Counted from the first letter of the stretch, positions 53,905 to 62,568 are shown. The stretch: 64,000 nt of DNA from Pseudonocardia hydrocarbonoxydans (GCF_006539565.1 NZ_BJNG01000039.1:1-64000); one strand, 5' to 3'. Notes: a model not told the origin generated them from the sequence alone. Program-made: numbers and translations.

Positions 53905-53926
53905 CGCACAGGTCGAGTCCTGTGCG
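53905..53926. terminator. Hairpin between convergent genes
   Basis: CGCACAGG and CCTGTGCG form an exact 8-bp stem with the loop tcgagt, in the 82-bp gap between the GtrA and glfT1 genes. A bidirectional terminator is likely; no U-tract is seen. Confidence 0.5.
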
Positions 53927-53955
53927 CGAGCCCGAACGGTGTGCGAGCGCGGGCG

Positions 53956-54954
53956 TCAGGCCCGGTGGAAGTGTTCCGCGCGGCCCTGGCGGATGAGGCG
54001 CAGCCACGTCGCGAACTCCCGCGGGCTGCGCCGGGTGACCAGGAAGTACCAGGCGAAGCGGGGCAGCTCCAGCAGCCCGACGCGGCGCATCCCGGGCTGG
54101 GAGATCAGGTAACCGCGGTTGCGGTAGGTGTAGTAGCGCTTGACCTCGTCCTCGGGGTCGCGCGCGTGCAGCCGCCCGCCGAGCATGGGCTTGTCCTCGT
54201 GGCGGGCGGCCGGGTGCAGGTAGGCCGCGTGCAGCGCGGTGCCGAACGGCAGGCCGGAGCGGACGAGGCGCCGGTGCATCTCCACCTCGTCGCCGCGGAC
54301 GAACAGCCGCAGGTCCGGCACGCCCACCACGTCGAGGGTCGAGGCCCGGAACAGCGCCCCGTTGAACAGCGCCGCGATGCCGGGCAGCAGCTCCGGGTCG
54401 GCACCGTCGGCGGTGGCCAGTGCCGCGCGGGAGCTGTGCCAGGTGAGGCCGCGGCGCACCGGGAAGGCGAGGCGGTCGGGGTCGTCGAGGTCGGCGACGG
54501 TGGGGGAGACCGCGGCCAGCCCGCGACGCTGCGCGAGGTCGAGCAGGGTGGCCAGGACGGTGTCGTCGGCGGCGCGCCCGTCGTCGTCGGCCAGCCAGAC
54601 CCAGCCCGCGCCCAGCGCCAGCGCGTGCAGCATCCCGAGGGCGAACCCGCCCGCCCCGCCCAGGTTGTTCCACGAGGGCAGGTAGGTGGCCGGGATGCCG
54701 CAGCCCTCCACCACGTCACGGGCCGGGCGGTCGGGACCGTTGTCGACGACGACCAGGTGGTCGACGGGCCGGGTCTGCTTCGCCAGCACGGCGAGGGCCT
54801 CGGTGAGGAGCTCGGCGCGGTGACGGGTGACAACGACGGCGACCACGGAGTCGGGGCCGAGGGGGGAGTCGGGGCCGACGGCGTCGCGGGGGCCGGTCGC
54901 GGGGGTGGACGGGCCGGTCGGGGGCATGATCACCGTCCGGGAACCGGCGCGCAC
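53956..54954 (-). CDS. glfT1: Galactofuranosyltransferase GlfT1
   Basis: A 332-residue GT2 enzyme. VVAVVVTRHRAELLTEAL, VVDNGPD, NLGGAGGFALG, WLADDDGRAADD (metal site) and FVRGDEVEMHRRL match GlfT1 (Rv3782), which adds the first galactofuranoses to the rhamnosyl linker. Immediately upstream lie the ABC ATPase and permease genes, in the Rv3783/Rv3781/Rv3782 grouping. The start is uncertain: GTG 54954 or an ATG nine codons later. Confidence 0.88.
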   Translation of the reverse strand: MRAGSRTVIMPPTGPSTPATGPRDAVGPDSPLGPDSVVAVVVTRHRAELLTEALAVLAKQTRPVDHLVVVDNGPDRPARDVVEGCGIPATYLPSWNNLGGAGGFALGMLHALALGAGWVWLADDDGRAADDTVLATLLDLAQRRGLAAVSPTVADLDDPDRLAFPVRRGLTWHSSRAALATADGADPELLPGIAALFNGALFRASTLDVVGVPDLRLFVRGDEVEMHRRLVRSGLPFGTALHAAYLHPAARHEDKPMLGGRLHARDPEDEVKRYYTYRNRGYLISQPGMRRVGLLELPRFAWYFLVTRRSPREFATWLRLIRQGRAEHFHRA

Positions 54955-54988
54955 CCGGTTCCGAGACGTCGACCATGGAGCGGGGCGG

Positions 54989-55753
54989 TCACCGCGCTTC
55001 GATCTCCGCCAGGACGTCGCGACCCTTGTAGTGGTGCAGGACCTCGCGCAGCGGGCCGTGCTCGCGGATCGTGCCGTGCTCCATCCAGATCGCGGTGCTG
55101 CACAGGTCGGCGAGGAACTCGTCGGAGTGCGAGGCGAACACCAGCATCCCGGAGCGCTCCACCAGCTCCTTGAGCCGGTCGCGGGCCTTGGCCAGGAACT
55201 CCGCGTCGACGGCGCCGATGCCCTCGTCGAGGAGCAGGATCTCCGGGTCGACGCTGGTGACGACGCCGAGCGCGAGGCGCACCCGCATGCCGGTGGAGTA
55301 GGTGCGCAGGGGCATGTCGAGGTAGTCGCCGAGCTCGGTGAACGCCGCGATGTCGTCGACGCGGGCGTCCATCTCCTTGCGCGTCATGCCCAGGAACAGG
55401 CCGCGGATCAGGATGTTCTCCAGCCCGGAGATCTCCGGGTCCATGCCGACGGCGAGGTCGAACACCGGCGCCACCTTGCCGATGATCCTCGCCCGGCCGC
55501 GGGTGGGCTCGTAGATGCCCGACATGAGCCGCAGCAGCGTCGACTTGCCCGCGCCGTTGTGCCCGACCAGCGCCACGCGGTCGCCCTTGCGCAGCGACAG
55601 CGAGATGTCCCGCAGGGCCTCGATGATCGGGACCTTGCTGTCGGTGCCGATCCGCCCGCCGGCCTTGCCGAGCACGGCCTTCTTCAGCGAGCGCGTCTTG
55701 GCGTCGAAGATCGGGAAGTCGACCGAGGCGCCCTGGATGTCGATGCTGACCAC
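54989..55753 (-). CDS. Galactan exporter ABC ATPase (Wzt/RfbE-like)
   Basis: A 254-residue ATPase of the polysaccharide exporter type. Walker A is GHNGAGKSTLLRL, the signature is YSTGMRVRLAL, Walker B is ILLLDEGIGAVD, and the switch His is in FASHSDEF. It lacks the C-terminal carbohydrate-binding domain of O-antigen Wzt proteins, as does Rv3781. Predicted to drive export of the lipid-linked galactan. GTG start, 10 bp after the permease gene. Confidence 0.9.
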   Translation of the reverse strand: MVSIDIQGASVDFPIFDAKTRSLKKAVLGKAGGRIGTDSKVPIIEALRDISLSLRKGDRVALVGHNGAGKSTLLRLMSGIYEPTRGRARIIGKVAPVFDLAVGMDPEISGLENILIRGLFLGMTRKEMDARVDDIAAFTELGDYLDMPLRTYSTGMRVRLALGVVTSVDPEILLLDEGIGAVDAEFLAKARDRLKELVERSGMLVFASHSDEFLADLCSTAIWMEHGTIREHGPLREVLHHYKGRDVLAEIEAR

Positions 55754-55763
55754 GAAGTGCTCC

Positions 55764-56645
55764 TCAGACCCAGTACGCGACGCGGGAGCGGTAGTTGCGC
55801 AGGCAGACCAGCGCCGCGCCGATCCCCACCACGGTGATCGCGCCCGCGATGTACCAGTGCCGCCAGGCGATCTCCTGGCCCAGCATCGGCTGGCGCAGGA
55901 TCTCCACGAAGTGCATGACGGGGTTGAGCTCGGCGATCCGTGCGCGCTCGGCGACCGCGGGGTTGCGCAGCAGCGTCTCGTACTGCCACACGATCGGCGT
56001 CATGAAGAACAGCAGCTGCGACAGGCTCGCGATGATCGGGGGGATGTCGCGGAAGCGGGTGGCGATGATGCCGGTGAGCACCGAGATCCACGCGCCGTTG
56101 AGCACGAGCAGCGCGAACGCCGGGATCGCGAGCAGCAACGACCAGCCCAGCGGCTGCGGGAAGATCAGGATCAGGACGGCCCACACCACGAGGTTGTGGA
56201 CGAAGAACAGCGACTGGCGCCAGACGAGCCGGTAGATGTGCAGGCTCAGCGGGGCCGGCAGGAACCGGATCAGCCCCTCGTTGGCGATGAAGACCTCGCT
56301 GCCCTCGAGGATGCAGCCGTTGATGAAGTACCAGATCAACAGGCCGGTGGCGACGTAGGGCAGGAACGTCGCGATGTCCTCGCCGAACAGCGCGCCGTAG
56401 AGGATGCCCATGGCGGTGGCGACCACGGCCATCGTCACGCTGATCCAGAGCGGGCCGAGCACCGAGCGGCGGTAGCGCTGCTTGATGTCCTGCCAGCCCA
56501 GGTAGCCCCACAGCGGGCGCTGCTTCCAGCCCTGGCGCAGGTCGCCGAACGCCCGCGACCAGCTGCGCGGGCCGGGCTCGTCCGGGAGCGGGGGCGGCAT
56601 GGCGCCCTCCGTCCGGTCGTCGCCGGCAGTCACCGTCTGTGCCAC
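55764..56645 (-). CDS. Galactan exporter ABC permease (Wzm/RfbD-like)
   Basis: A 293-residue ABC-2 type permease with six helices and the N-terminal amphipathic segment WGYLGWQDIKQRYRRSVLGP characteristic of Wzm proteins. Rv3783 is the counterpart in M. tuberculosis. It is followed by the ATPase and glfT1, so export and first galactan synthesis are co-expressed. Confidence 0.9.
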   Translation of the reverse strand: MAQTVTAGDDRTEGAMPPPLPDEPGPRSWSRAFGDLRQGWKQRPLWGYLGWQDIKQRYRRSVLGPLWISVTMAVVATAMGILYGALFGEDIATFLPYVATGLLIWYFINGCILEGSEVFIANEGLIRFLPAPLSLHIYRLVWRQSLFFVHNLVVWAVLILIFPQPLGWSLLLAIPAFALLVLNGAWISVLTGIIATRFRDIPPIIASLSQLLFFMTPIVWQYETLLRNPAVAERARIAELNPVMHFVEILRQPMLGQEIAWRHWYIAGAITVVGIGAALVCLRNYRSRVAYWV

Positions 56646-56698
56646 GGATCGAGACTACCGGCGCGCCCGTGTGCCGCCCCGGTGCGGGGCGGGCCCGG

Positions 56699-57232
56699 CT
56701 ACAGGTACTGGCCCGTCCCGCGCCCCAGGCCGCCCTCACCGGGCTGACCGGGGACGGCGCCGGGGGGCAGGCCGCGGCGCATCTGCTCCAGCTGCGCGCG
56801 GGCGGCCATCTGCTGGGCGAACAGCGCGGTCTGGATGCCGTGGAACAGCCCCTCCAGCCAGCCGACGAGCTGGGCCTGGGCGATCCGCAGCTCCGCGTCG
56901 GAGGGGGTGGCCTCCTCGGTGAAGGGCAGCGAGAGCCGGCTCAGCTCCTCGCGCAGCTCGGGTGCGAGGCCGTCCTCCAGCTCCTTGATCGAGTTCTCGT
57001 GGATCTCACGGAGCCGGGCGCGCGACGCGTCGTCCAGCGGCGCCGCGCGGACCTCCTCCAGCAGCTGCTTGATCATCGTGCCGATCCGCATGACCTTGGC
57101 GGGCTGCTCGACCATCCCGCCGATGCCGCCGCCCTCGCCGTCGGACTGCGGCATCTGGGCCATGCCGACGGGCTGCCCGTCCGGCCCGATGACCATCACC
57201 TGCTGCTCGGCTCCGTTCTCGGGCTGGGTCAT
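56699..57232 (-). CDS. bpa: Bacterial proteasome activator
   Basis: A 177-residue protein of the Bpa/PafE family (Rv3780). The core (KVMRIGTMIKQLLEEVRAAPL, then RLREIHENSIKELEDGL) forms the helical ring subunit, and the C-terminus ends in Gly-Gln-Tyr-Leu, the motif that docks into the 20S proteasome and opens its gate without ATP. Presence implies a 20S proteasome elsewhere in the genome. Lies upstream of the ABC permease, as in mycobacteria where Rv3780 neighbours Rv3781. Confidence 0.95.
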   Translation of the reverse strand: MTQPENGAEQQVMVIGPDGQPVGMAQMPQSDGEGGGIGGMVEQPAKVMRIGTMIKQLLEEVRAAPLDDASRARLREIHENSIKELEDGLAPELREELSRLSLPFTEEATPSDAELRIAQAQLVGWLEGLFHGIQTALFAQQMAARAQLEQMRRGLPPGAVPGQPGEGGLGRGTGQYL

Positions 57233-57282
57233 GTGTCCACGCTCCGTGCTCGCTGGGTGACTGATCGATTAGGTGCCCCCGC

Positions 57283-57288
57283 TACCGT
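57283..57288 (+). promoter_or_regulatory. -10 element, leaderless-type promoter
   Basis: TACCGT ends 6 nt before ATG 57295 of the class-V aminotransferase-like gene. Confidence 0.5.
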
Positions 57289-57294
57289 ATCCGG

Positions 57295-58500
57295 ATGGGG
57301 TTCGACGTCGCTCGGGTGCGGGGGCTGATCCCCGCCCTCGGCGACGGTTGGGTGCGCCTGGACGCCACGGCCGGGATGCAGCCGCCGGAGGGTGTCGTGT
57401 CCGCGGTGACGGGGGCGTTCCGCCGCTCGCGGTCCGCGGCCGGCGCGCCGTTCCCGGCCTCCAGGCTCTCCGCGGACATCGACGCCGACGCCCGTGCGGC
57501 CGTCGCCGACCTGGTCGGAGCCGACCCCCGCGGCGTGGTGCTCGGCCCCGGCGGCCCGGCAGAGCTGCTGCGCCGGCTCGCCGACGCCGTCGGCGACACC
57601 TGGGCACCCGGCGACGAGATCGTGGTCTCCCGCCTCGACGACGCCCCGAACGTCGCGCCGTGGCTGTGGGCGGCCGGGCGGCGCGAGGTCGGGGTGCGCT
57701 GGGCGGAGATCGACATCGAGACGTGCGAGCTGCCCACCTGGCAGTTCGACGAACTGCTCTCCGACGCGACGCGGGTCGTCGCCGTCACCGCGGCGTCGGG
57801 TCAGGTGGGCACCCGCGTCGACGTCGCCGCGATCGCCGAGCGCACCCGCGAGACCGGCGCGCTGCTCGTCGTCGACGCCTGCGCGGCCGCGGCCTACGGG
57901 CCGGTGCGGCTCGACGCGCTGGGCGCCGACGTGGTCGTCCTCGACGCCGCGGCCTGGGGCGGGCCGCACGTCGGCGCGCTGGCCTTCTGCACCCCGGCCC
58001 TGCTCGACCGGCTCACCGCCTGCTCGCTCGACCCCGCCGCCCGGGGTCCGCACCGCCTGGAGCTCGGCCCGCAGTCCTACCCGCAGCTCGCGGGGCTCGT
58101 CGCGTCGGTCGACCACCTCGCCGCGCTCGACGACACCGCCACCGGCCCCCGCGGCGATCGGCTGCTCACCTCGCTCGACGCCCTGGCCCGCCACCAGGAA
58201 CGCCTGCTCGACGACCTGCTGTTCGACCTCGTCGGGGCCGGCGCCGACGTGCTCGGCTCGGTGGGGGACCGGATCCCCGCCCTGTCGTTCACCCACGCGC
58301 TGCCCGCCACCGACGTGGCCGAGCACCTCGCCCGCCACGGCGTCTGCGTCCTGCCCGACACCGGGGAGCGCGGCGTGCTCGCCCACCTGGGCACCGCGGA
58401 GATCGGCGGGGTCGTCCGGGTTGGGCTTGGCCACTACACCACCCGCTCGGAGACCCGCGCCCTCACCGAGGCCCTGAACACCCTGCCCGCCCTCCGCTGA
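57295..58500 (+). CDS. Class-V aminotransferase fold protein without the PLP lysine
   Basis: A 401-residue protein with the cysteine desulfurase/aminotransferase V fold. The usual Schiff-base site, which reads like S-A-Y-K-W-F-G-P-H in relatives, is DAAAWGGPH here (residues 217-225), with Ala at the lysine position (about 220). The ring-stacking His region (LDDAPNVAPW) also lacks its His. It therefore may not bind PLP or may do something else. It sits next to the quinone oxidoreductase, the order Rv3778c-Rv3777 in M. tuberculosis. Confidence 0.82.
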   Translation: MGFDVARVRGLIPALGDGWVRLDATAGMQPPEGVVSAVTGAFRRSRSAAGAPFPASRLSADIDADARAAVADLVGADPRGVVLGPGGPAELLRRLADAVGDTWAPGDEIVVSRLDDAPNVAPWLWAAGRREVGVRWAEIDIETCELPTWQFDELLSDATRVVAVTAASGQVGTRVDVAAIAERTRETGALLVVDACAAAAYGPVRLDALGADVVVLDAAAWGGPHVGALAFCTPALLDRLTACSLDPAARGPHRLELGPQSYPQLAGLVASVDHLAALDDTATGPRGDRLLTSLDALARHQERLLDDLLFDLVGAGADVLGSVGDRIPALSFTHALPATDVAEHLARHGVCVLPDTGERGVLAHLGTAEIGGVVRVGLGHYTTRSETRALTEALNTLPALR

Positions 58501-58502
58501 CC

Positions 58503-58587
58503 CGCGAGTCCCCCGTTTCCCGCGCGCGAGTCCCCGTTCCCCCGCGCGCGAGTCCCCGATTCTCCGCCCGCGAGTCCCGCTCCCGCG
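58503..58587. repeat. 22-bp tandem repeats between convergent genes
   Basis: Three 22-bp units (58503-58524, 58525-58546, 58547-58568) and a shortened fourth (58569-58587), each beginning cgcgagtccc and ending in a CG-rich part. They fill the whole gap between two convergent genes. Single units could pair only weakly, so this is not an ordinary terminator. It may be a local minisatellite or part of a dispersed family. Confidence 0.8.
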
Positions 58588-59574
58588 TCAGGGCGTCGTC
58601 AGCAGGATCTTCCCGACGACCCCGCCCGCCTCCAGCGTGCGGTGCGCCTCGGCCGCGTCCGTCATCGGCATGCTGCCGTGCACGATCGGCCGCACCCGCC
58701 CGTCGGCGATCATCGGCCAGACGTTGGCGGCCACCGCGGCGACGACGGCGCCCTTGCCGTGCGGCCCGTCGACCGGTCGCCCGCGCAGCCCCATCGCGGT
58801 GACCGAGCCGCGCTTGCGCAGCAGCGCGCCGATGTCGAGCTCGGCCTTCGTCCCGCCCTGCAGCCCGATGATCACCAGCCGGCCGTCGGGGGCGAGGGCG
58901 TCGAGGTTGCCGGCGAGGCCCTTCGCGCCCATGTTGTCCAGGATGACGTCGGCGCCGTGGTCGTCGGTGGCCTTCTTCAGCTCGGCGGCGATGTCGTCGT
59001 GGTAGTCGATGACGATGTCGGCGCCCAGCTCGCGGCAGCGCTCCAGCCGGTCGGGGGCACCCGCGGTGGCGGCCACCCGGGCTCCCAGCGCCGCGGCCAC
59101 CTGGATGGCGTGCGTGCCGATGCCGCTGCTGCCGCCCTGCACGAGGAACGTCTCGCCGGAGGCCAGGCGCCCGGCCATCACGATGTTCGACCACACCGTG
59201 CACGCCACCTCCGGCAGCCCGGCCGCCGTCACCAGGTCGACGCCCGGCGGGACCGGCAGCAGCTGGGCCGCCGGCACCGCGACCTTCTCCGCGTACCCGC
59301 CGCCGGCGAGCAGCGCGCACACCTCGTCGCCGACCTCCCACCCGTCGACACCCTCGCCGAGCTCCGCGATCCGCCCCGAGCACTCCAGCCCGATGATCTC
59401 CGAGGCCCCGGGCGGCGGCGGGTAGTTGCCCTGGCGCTGCATGAGGTCGGCGCGGTTGACCGCGCTCGCGACGACGTCGAGGACGACCTCCCCGGGCCCG
59501 GCGACGGGGTCGGGCACCTCCGTCCACTGCATCGACTCGGGCCCACCCGGCTCGCTGACGGTGATCGCATACAT
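58588..59574 (-). CDS. NAD(P)H quinone oxidoreductase, PIG3/zeta-crystallin type
   Basis: A 328-residue zinc-free medium-chain reductase. NRADLMQRQGNYPPPPGAS, GLECSGRIAELG, and the nucleotide-binding VQGGSSGIGTHAIQVAAALG are typical of the PIG3 group. It reduces quinones with NADPH. ATG 59574 is backed by TAGCGT ending 7 nt upstream; the frame is open a little further. Position matches Rv3777. Confidence 0.92.
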   Translation of the reverse strand: MYAITVSEPGGPESMQWTEVPDPVAGPGEVVLDVVASAVNRADLMQRQGNYPPPPGASEIIGLECSGRIAELGEGVDGWEVGDEVCALLAGGGYAEKVAVPAAQLLPVPPGVDLVTAAGLPEVACTVWSNIVMAGRLASGETFLVQGGSSGIGTHAIQVAAALGARVAATAGAPDRLERCRELGADIVIDYHDDIAAELKKATDDHGADVILDNMGAKGLAGNLDALAPDGRLVIIGLQGGTKAELDIGALLRKRGSVTAMGLRGRPVDGPHGKGAVVAAVAANVWPMIADGRVRPIVHGSMPMTDAAEAHRTLEAGGVVGKILLTTP

Positions 59575-59581
59575 GGCGCCG

Positions 59582-59587
59582 ACGCTA
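59582..59587 (-). promoter_or_regulatory. -10 element of the quinone oxidoreductase gene
   Basis: TAGCGT on the minus strand ends 7 nt before ATG 59574; no ribosome site is present. Confidence 0.5.
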
Positions 59588-59629
59588 TGCCCTCGCGCCG
59601 CGCCGGTCGATCGGGGACCGTGGCTCGTC

Positions 59630-60265
59630 GTGGACCACTGGCCGTTGCGCGACCTCGTCCTGCACACCCCGCGCCTGGAACTGCGCCCCGACGACGACGC
59701 GGGCCTCGCCGAGCTGGTCGAGGTCGCCTACTCCGGGGTTCACCCGCCCGGGGAGATGCCGTTCCTGGTGCCGTGGACCGAGGCCGACCCGCGCTACCTG
59801 GGTCGCGGGATGCTGCAGTACTTCTGGTCGCAGCGCGCCGCGCTGGCCCCGGAGCGCTGGACGGTCAACTTCCTGGTGCGCCGGGAGGGCGCGGTGATCG
59901 GCACCCAGAGCGTCGAGGGCGTCGACTTCGCGGTCACCCGCGAGGTGCGCACCGGCTCGTGGCTCGGCACGGCCCACCAGGGCGACGGGCTGGGCACCGA
60001 GATGCGGGCCGCGGTGCTGCTGTTCGCCTTCGAGCACCTCGGTGCGGTCCGGGCGCGCTCGGACGCCTTCGCCGACAACCACGCCTCGCACCGGGTGTCG
60101 GCGAAGCTGGGCTACCGGCGTGACGGCACGCGGACGGTCGTGCGCCGCGGGGTCGCCGCGGAGGACGTCCGGCTGGTCCTGGACGCGGACGGGTTCCGGC
60201 GGCCGTCCTGGGAGCTGCGGGCGGCGGGCGTCGAGGGGTGCGTGGGGCTGCTCGGCGCCGCGTGA
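59630..60265 (+). CDS. GNAT family N-acetyltransferase
   Basis: A 211-residue GNAT of the RimJ/RimL-like group: LRTPRLELRP-style start (LHTPRLELRPDDDAG), then TGSWLGTAHQGDGLGTEMRAA as the acetyl-CoA binding loop and DNHASHRVSAKLGYR. Substrate could be a protein N-terminus or a small amine. GTG 59630 is inferred from the conserved DHWPLRDL start; an ATG at 59573 is in frame but overlaps the divergent gene. Confidence 0.82.
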   Translation: MDHWPLRDLVLHTPRLELRPDDDAGLAELVEVAYSGVHPPGEMPFLVPWTEADPRYLGRGMLQYFWSQRAALAPERWTVNFLVRREGAVIGTQSVEGVDFAVTREVRTGSWLGTAHQGDGLGTEMRAAVLLFAFEHLGAVRARSDAFADNHASHRVSAKLGYRRDGTRTVVRRGVAAEDVRLVLDADGFRRPSWELRAAGVEGCVGLLGAA

Positions 60266-60268
60266 ACC

Positions 60269-61225
60269 TCAGCCGAGGTCGACGCCCCGGGCGAAGGTGT
60301 CGCACCGCGACGGGTCACCGGTCTCGTACCCGGTGGTGTACCAGAGCTCGCGCTGCGCGGAGCTGCCGTGGCTGAACTGGCTCTCGTCGACCTGCCCGCC
60401 GCCGAGCTGGGTCTGGATGAAGTCGTCACCGATGCGGGCGGCGGTGTCCAGCGCGGCGGCGACGTCCTCCCGGGTGACGTCGACGATCAGCGGCTCGCCC
60501 GACGACGTCGGCACCGTCGTGGCGTGGTTGGCCCACACCCCGGCGTAGCAGTCGGCCTGCAGCTCCAGGCGCACCGAACCCGAAGTCGGTCCGACGTCAC
60601 CGGACCGCACGCGGGAGGTGGTGCCCAGCAGGGCCTGGATGTGGTGGCCGTACTCGTGCGCCATCACGTAGGCCCGGGCGAACGTGCCGCCCTGCGCGCC
60701 GAAGGTCGTCTCCAGCTCCTGGAAGAAGGAGAGGTCGATGTAGACCTCGTTGTCGCCGGGGCAGTAGAACGGCCCGACGGCGGAGCTGGCGCTGCCGCAG
60801 GCGGTGTTGACGCCGCCGGAGAAGAAGTTGGTGCGCGGGGGCTGGTAGGTCTGGCCGGAGCGGGCGAAGGCGTCGGTCCAGTAGCCGTCGAGGGAGTTGA
60901 CGACCGCGACGACCTCGCAGTCGAGCTGGGTGTTGGCGTCGGCGCCGGTGCGGCAGCTCTGCGCGACCTGCGAGGTGTCGGCGGTCTGGCCGGACGACAG
61001 GCCGGACAGCCCGCCGGGCAGCTCGAAGCCGCCGCCACCGCCGGTGTCGAAGCTGCCCCCGCCGAGCTGGGAGATCAGGAAGTAGAGGATCAGGCCGAGG
61101 ATGCCGAGCCCGCCGCCGCCGGCCGCGACCCGCCCACCGAGCGCACCCCCGCCGCCGCCACGGCCGCCGCCGCGCAGGTCGTCGATGTTCGAGGTGTCGA
61201 GATTCGCGTTCTCGTTGAACCGCAT
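60269..61225 (-). CDS. Membrane-anchored neutral zinc metallopeptidase (YpfJ-like)
   Basis: A 318-residue protein. A glycine-rich N-terminus leads to one membrane helix (about 38-54), followed by an extracytoplasmic domain with the zinc motif HEYGHH (H190, E191, H194) and the downstream ELQADCYAGVWA. This matches the putative neutral zinc metallopeptidase family (YpfJ). ATG 61225 is preceded by ggagga. Substrate unknown. It converges on the GNAT gene with 3 bp between stops. Confidence 0.9.
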   Translation of the reverse strand: MRFNENANLDTSNIDDLRGGGRGGGGGALGGRVAAGGGGLGILGLILYFLISQLGGGSFDTGGGGGFELPGGLSGLSSGQTADTSQVAQSCRTGADANTQLDCEVVAVVNSLDGYWTDAFARSGQTYQPPRTNFFSGGVNTACGSASSAVGPFYCPGDNEVYIDLSFFQELETTFGAQGGTFARAYVMAHEYGHHIQALLGTTSRVRSGDVGPTSGSVRLELQADCYAGVWANHATTVPTSSGEPLIVDVTREDVAAALDTAARIGDDFIQTQLGGGQVDESQFSHGSSAQRELWYTTGYETGDPSRCDTFARGVDLG

Positions 61226-61332
61226 CGGCTGTCTCCTCCGGTGATCGGCCGAATCCCACCACACCCGCCCGGGCGGGCGACACCGGACGCTCGCCGCCCC
61301 TTGATCGGTGACCCGGTGGTGGGCAGGCGGGG

Positions 61333-61968
61333 TCAGCGGGCGCGGCTCCGCAGGACCGGGACGCCGTCGCCGGTCAGCTCGTCGCAGAACGCCGAGCGCC
61401 CGGCCATCGCCATCGTCAGCGCGAGGGTGGTGCCGCGCACCTCGGGGCCGGTGCCCGCGGCGAACGGGCCGTCGGTGGCCTCGAGGCGCAACCCGCGGGC
61501 GAGGGTCCGGCTCGGCACCGTGAAGTCGGCCCCGACGTAGAACCGCGCGACGCGCGTGACGGCGTCATCGGGGTAGTCGTGGCGGATGCCGAGCGGGCGC
61601 CGGATGTCCTCGGCGTGCACGATCACCTCACCCAGCCAGGCGGCCTTCGGCCCGAACGTCGAGGTGCGGCTGTCGACGATCCGCTCGAAGCGGGCCAGTG
61701 TCTCCGCGGGGGAGGAGCCCAGCTGCTCGGCCAGGCGGTCGGCCACGTGCCGGTCGAAGTCGAACCGGCTGCGCAGCACGCTCCACATCCAGGGCAGCGG
61801 GCCGAGCGTGGCCGAGGACGTCAGGTGCGCCAGCACCTCGCGGACGCTGAGCCCCGCGCACAGAGACGGCGTGGTCCACCGCTCGTCGGGCAGGTCGGCG
61901 AGGTCGGCGGCCAGCGCGGCGCGTTCGGCGTGGGCGGCGGGCCAGATGTCGGTGGTGGCGGTGGCCAT
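61333..61968 (-). CDS. Mycothiol-dependent maleylpyruvate isomerase family protein
   Basis: A 211-residue four-helix-bundle protein of the DinB/MDMPI superfamily. WTTPSLCAGLSVREVLAHL supplies the first metal-binding His, and GEVIVHAEDIRRPLG the second His/Glu pair. Members use mycothiol as cofactor for isomerisation or conjugation. ATG 61968 has a gggagg site; an earlier GTG-type start adds eight residues. Confidence 0.85.
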   Translation of the reverse strand: MATATTDIWPAAHAERAALAADLADLPDERWTTPSLCAGLSVREVLAHLTSSATLGPLPWMWSVLRSRFDFDRHVADRLAEQLGSSPAETLARFERIVDSRTSTFGPKAAWLGEVIVHAEDIRRPLGIRHDYPDDAVTRVARFYVGADFTVPSRTLARGLRLEATDGPFAAGTGPEVRGTTLALTMAMAGRSAFCDELTGDGVPVLRSRAR

Positions 61969-62044
61969 GGTTCCTCCCGGGTCGGTTGCCACAGTGACCC
62001 GCGCCGCGCCGCCGGATCATCGCCGGAGGTTAGGCTGCCACCAG

Positions 62045-62132
62045 GGAAGCGTGGCAGAGCGGCCGAATGCACTCGCCTTGAAAGCGAGAGACGGGCAACC
62101 GTCCGGGGGTTCAAATCCCTCCGCTTCCGCCA
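62045..62132 (+). tRNA. tRNA-Ser (anticodon UGA)
   Basis: An 88-nt tRNA with encoded CCA. Acceptor arms GGAAGCG/CGCTTCC pair fully, the anticodon stem CTCGC/GCGAG holds the loop CTTGAAA with anticodon TGA, the variable arm is long (class II), and the T-loop is TTCAAAT. It reads UCA and, by wobble, other UCN serine codons. Confidence 0.96.
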
Positions 62133-62249
62133 GGTCAGAGCCATGATCACGAATCCCCGTCGATCGTGACGGGTGCCGTGACATCGGCCGGTGACAGCAC
62201 ACAGCCCGGAGCCGCAGCGACCCCGGAGCGCGGCGACTCCGGCCGGGTG

Positions 62250-62564
62250 TCACGTCCGGATCAGCACGAGGATCAGCAGACCCACGAGGACGATCAGGTT
62301 CACCACCACGCCGACGAGGATCGGGCGCAACAGGTCGAGCCGCGGGTCCCTCTGGGCGGGAGGCGTGGCCTCGGGAATCCTCCCGTAGGGATGGCTCCGC
62401 GGTAGCTCGCCGTAGCTCGGCGGCTCCGACGCACCTCCCCCGGCGTACGGCACTTGCGGGTATCCCTGCTGGTGGTTCAGCCCGTGGCGGATCCACTCGG
62501 TCTGGGCGGCGGCGTCGGGGGGACCGTCGTCCCCACCGTCATCGCCGCCTCGTGCGGTCGTCAT
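62250..62564 (-). CDS. Small C-tail-anchored membrane protein
   Basis: A 104-residue protein: a Gly/Asp- and Pro-rich soluble N-terminus, a stretch with repeated P/Y/G residues, and a single strong membrane helix at the very C-terminus (RPILVGVVVNLIVLVGLLIL). It starts 5 bp after the stop of the membrane gene at 62569, so the two form an operon. I do not recognise a family. Confidence 0.65.
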   Translation of the reverse strand: MTTARGGDDGGDDGPPDAAAQTEWIRHGLNHQQGYPQVPYAGGGASEPPSYGELPRSHPYGRIPEATPPAQRDPRLDLLRPILVGVVVNLIVLVGLLILVLIRT

Positions 62565-62568
62565 ACAG

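Noticed and set aside
58503..58587. CRISPR array
   Set aside because: Units are contiguous with no spacers, and no cas genes are present.
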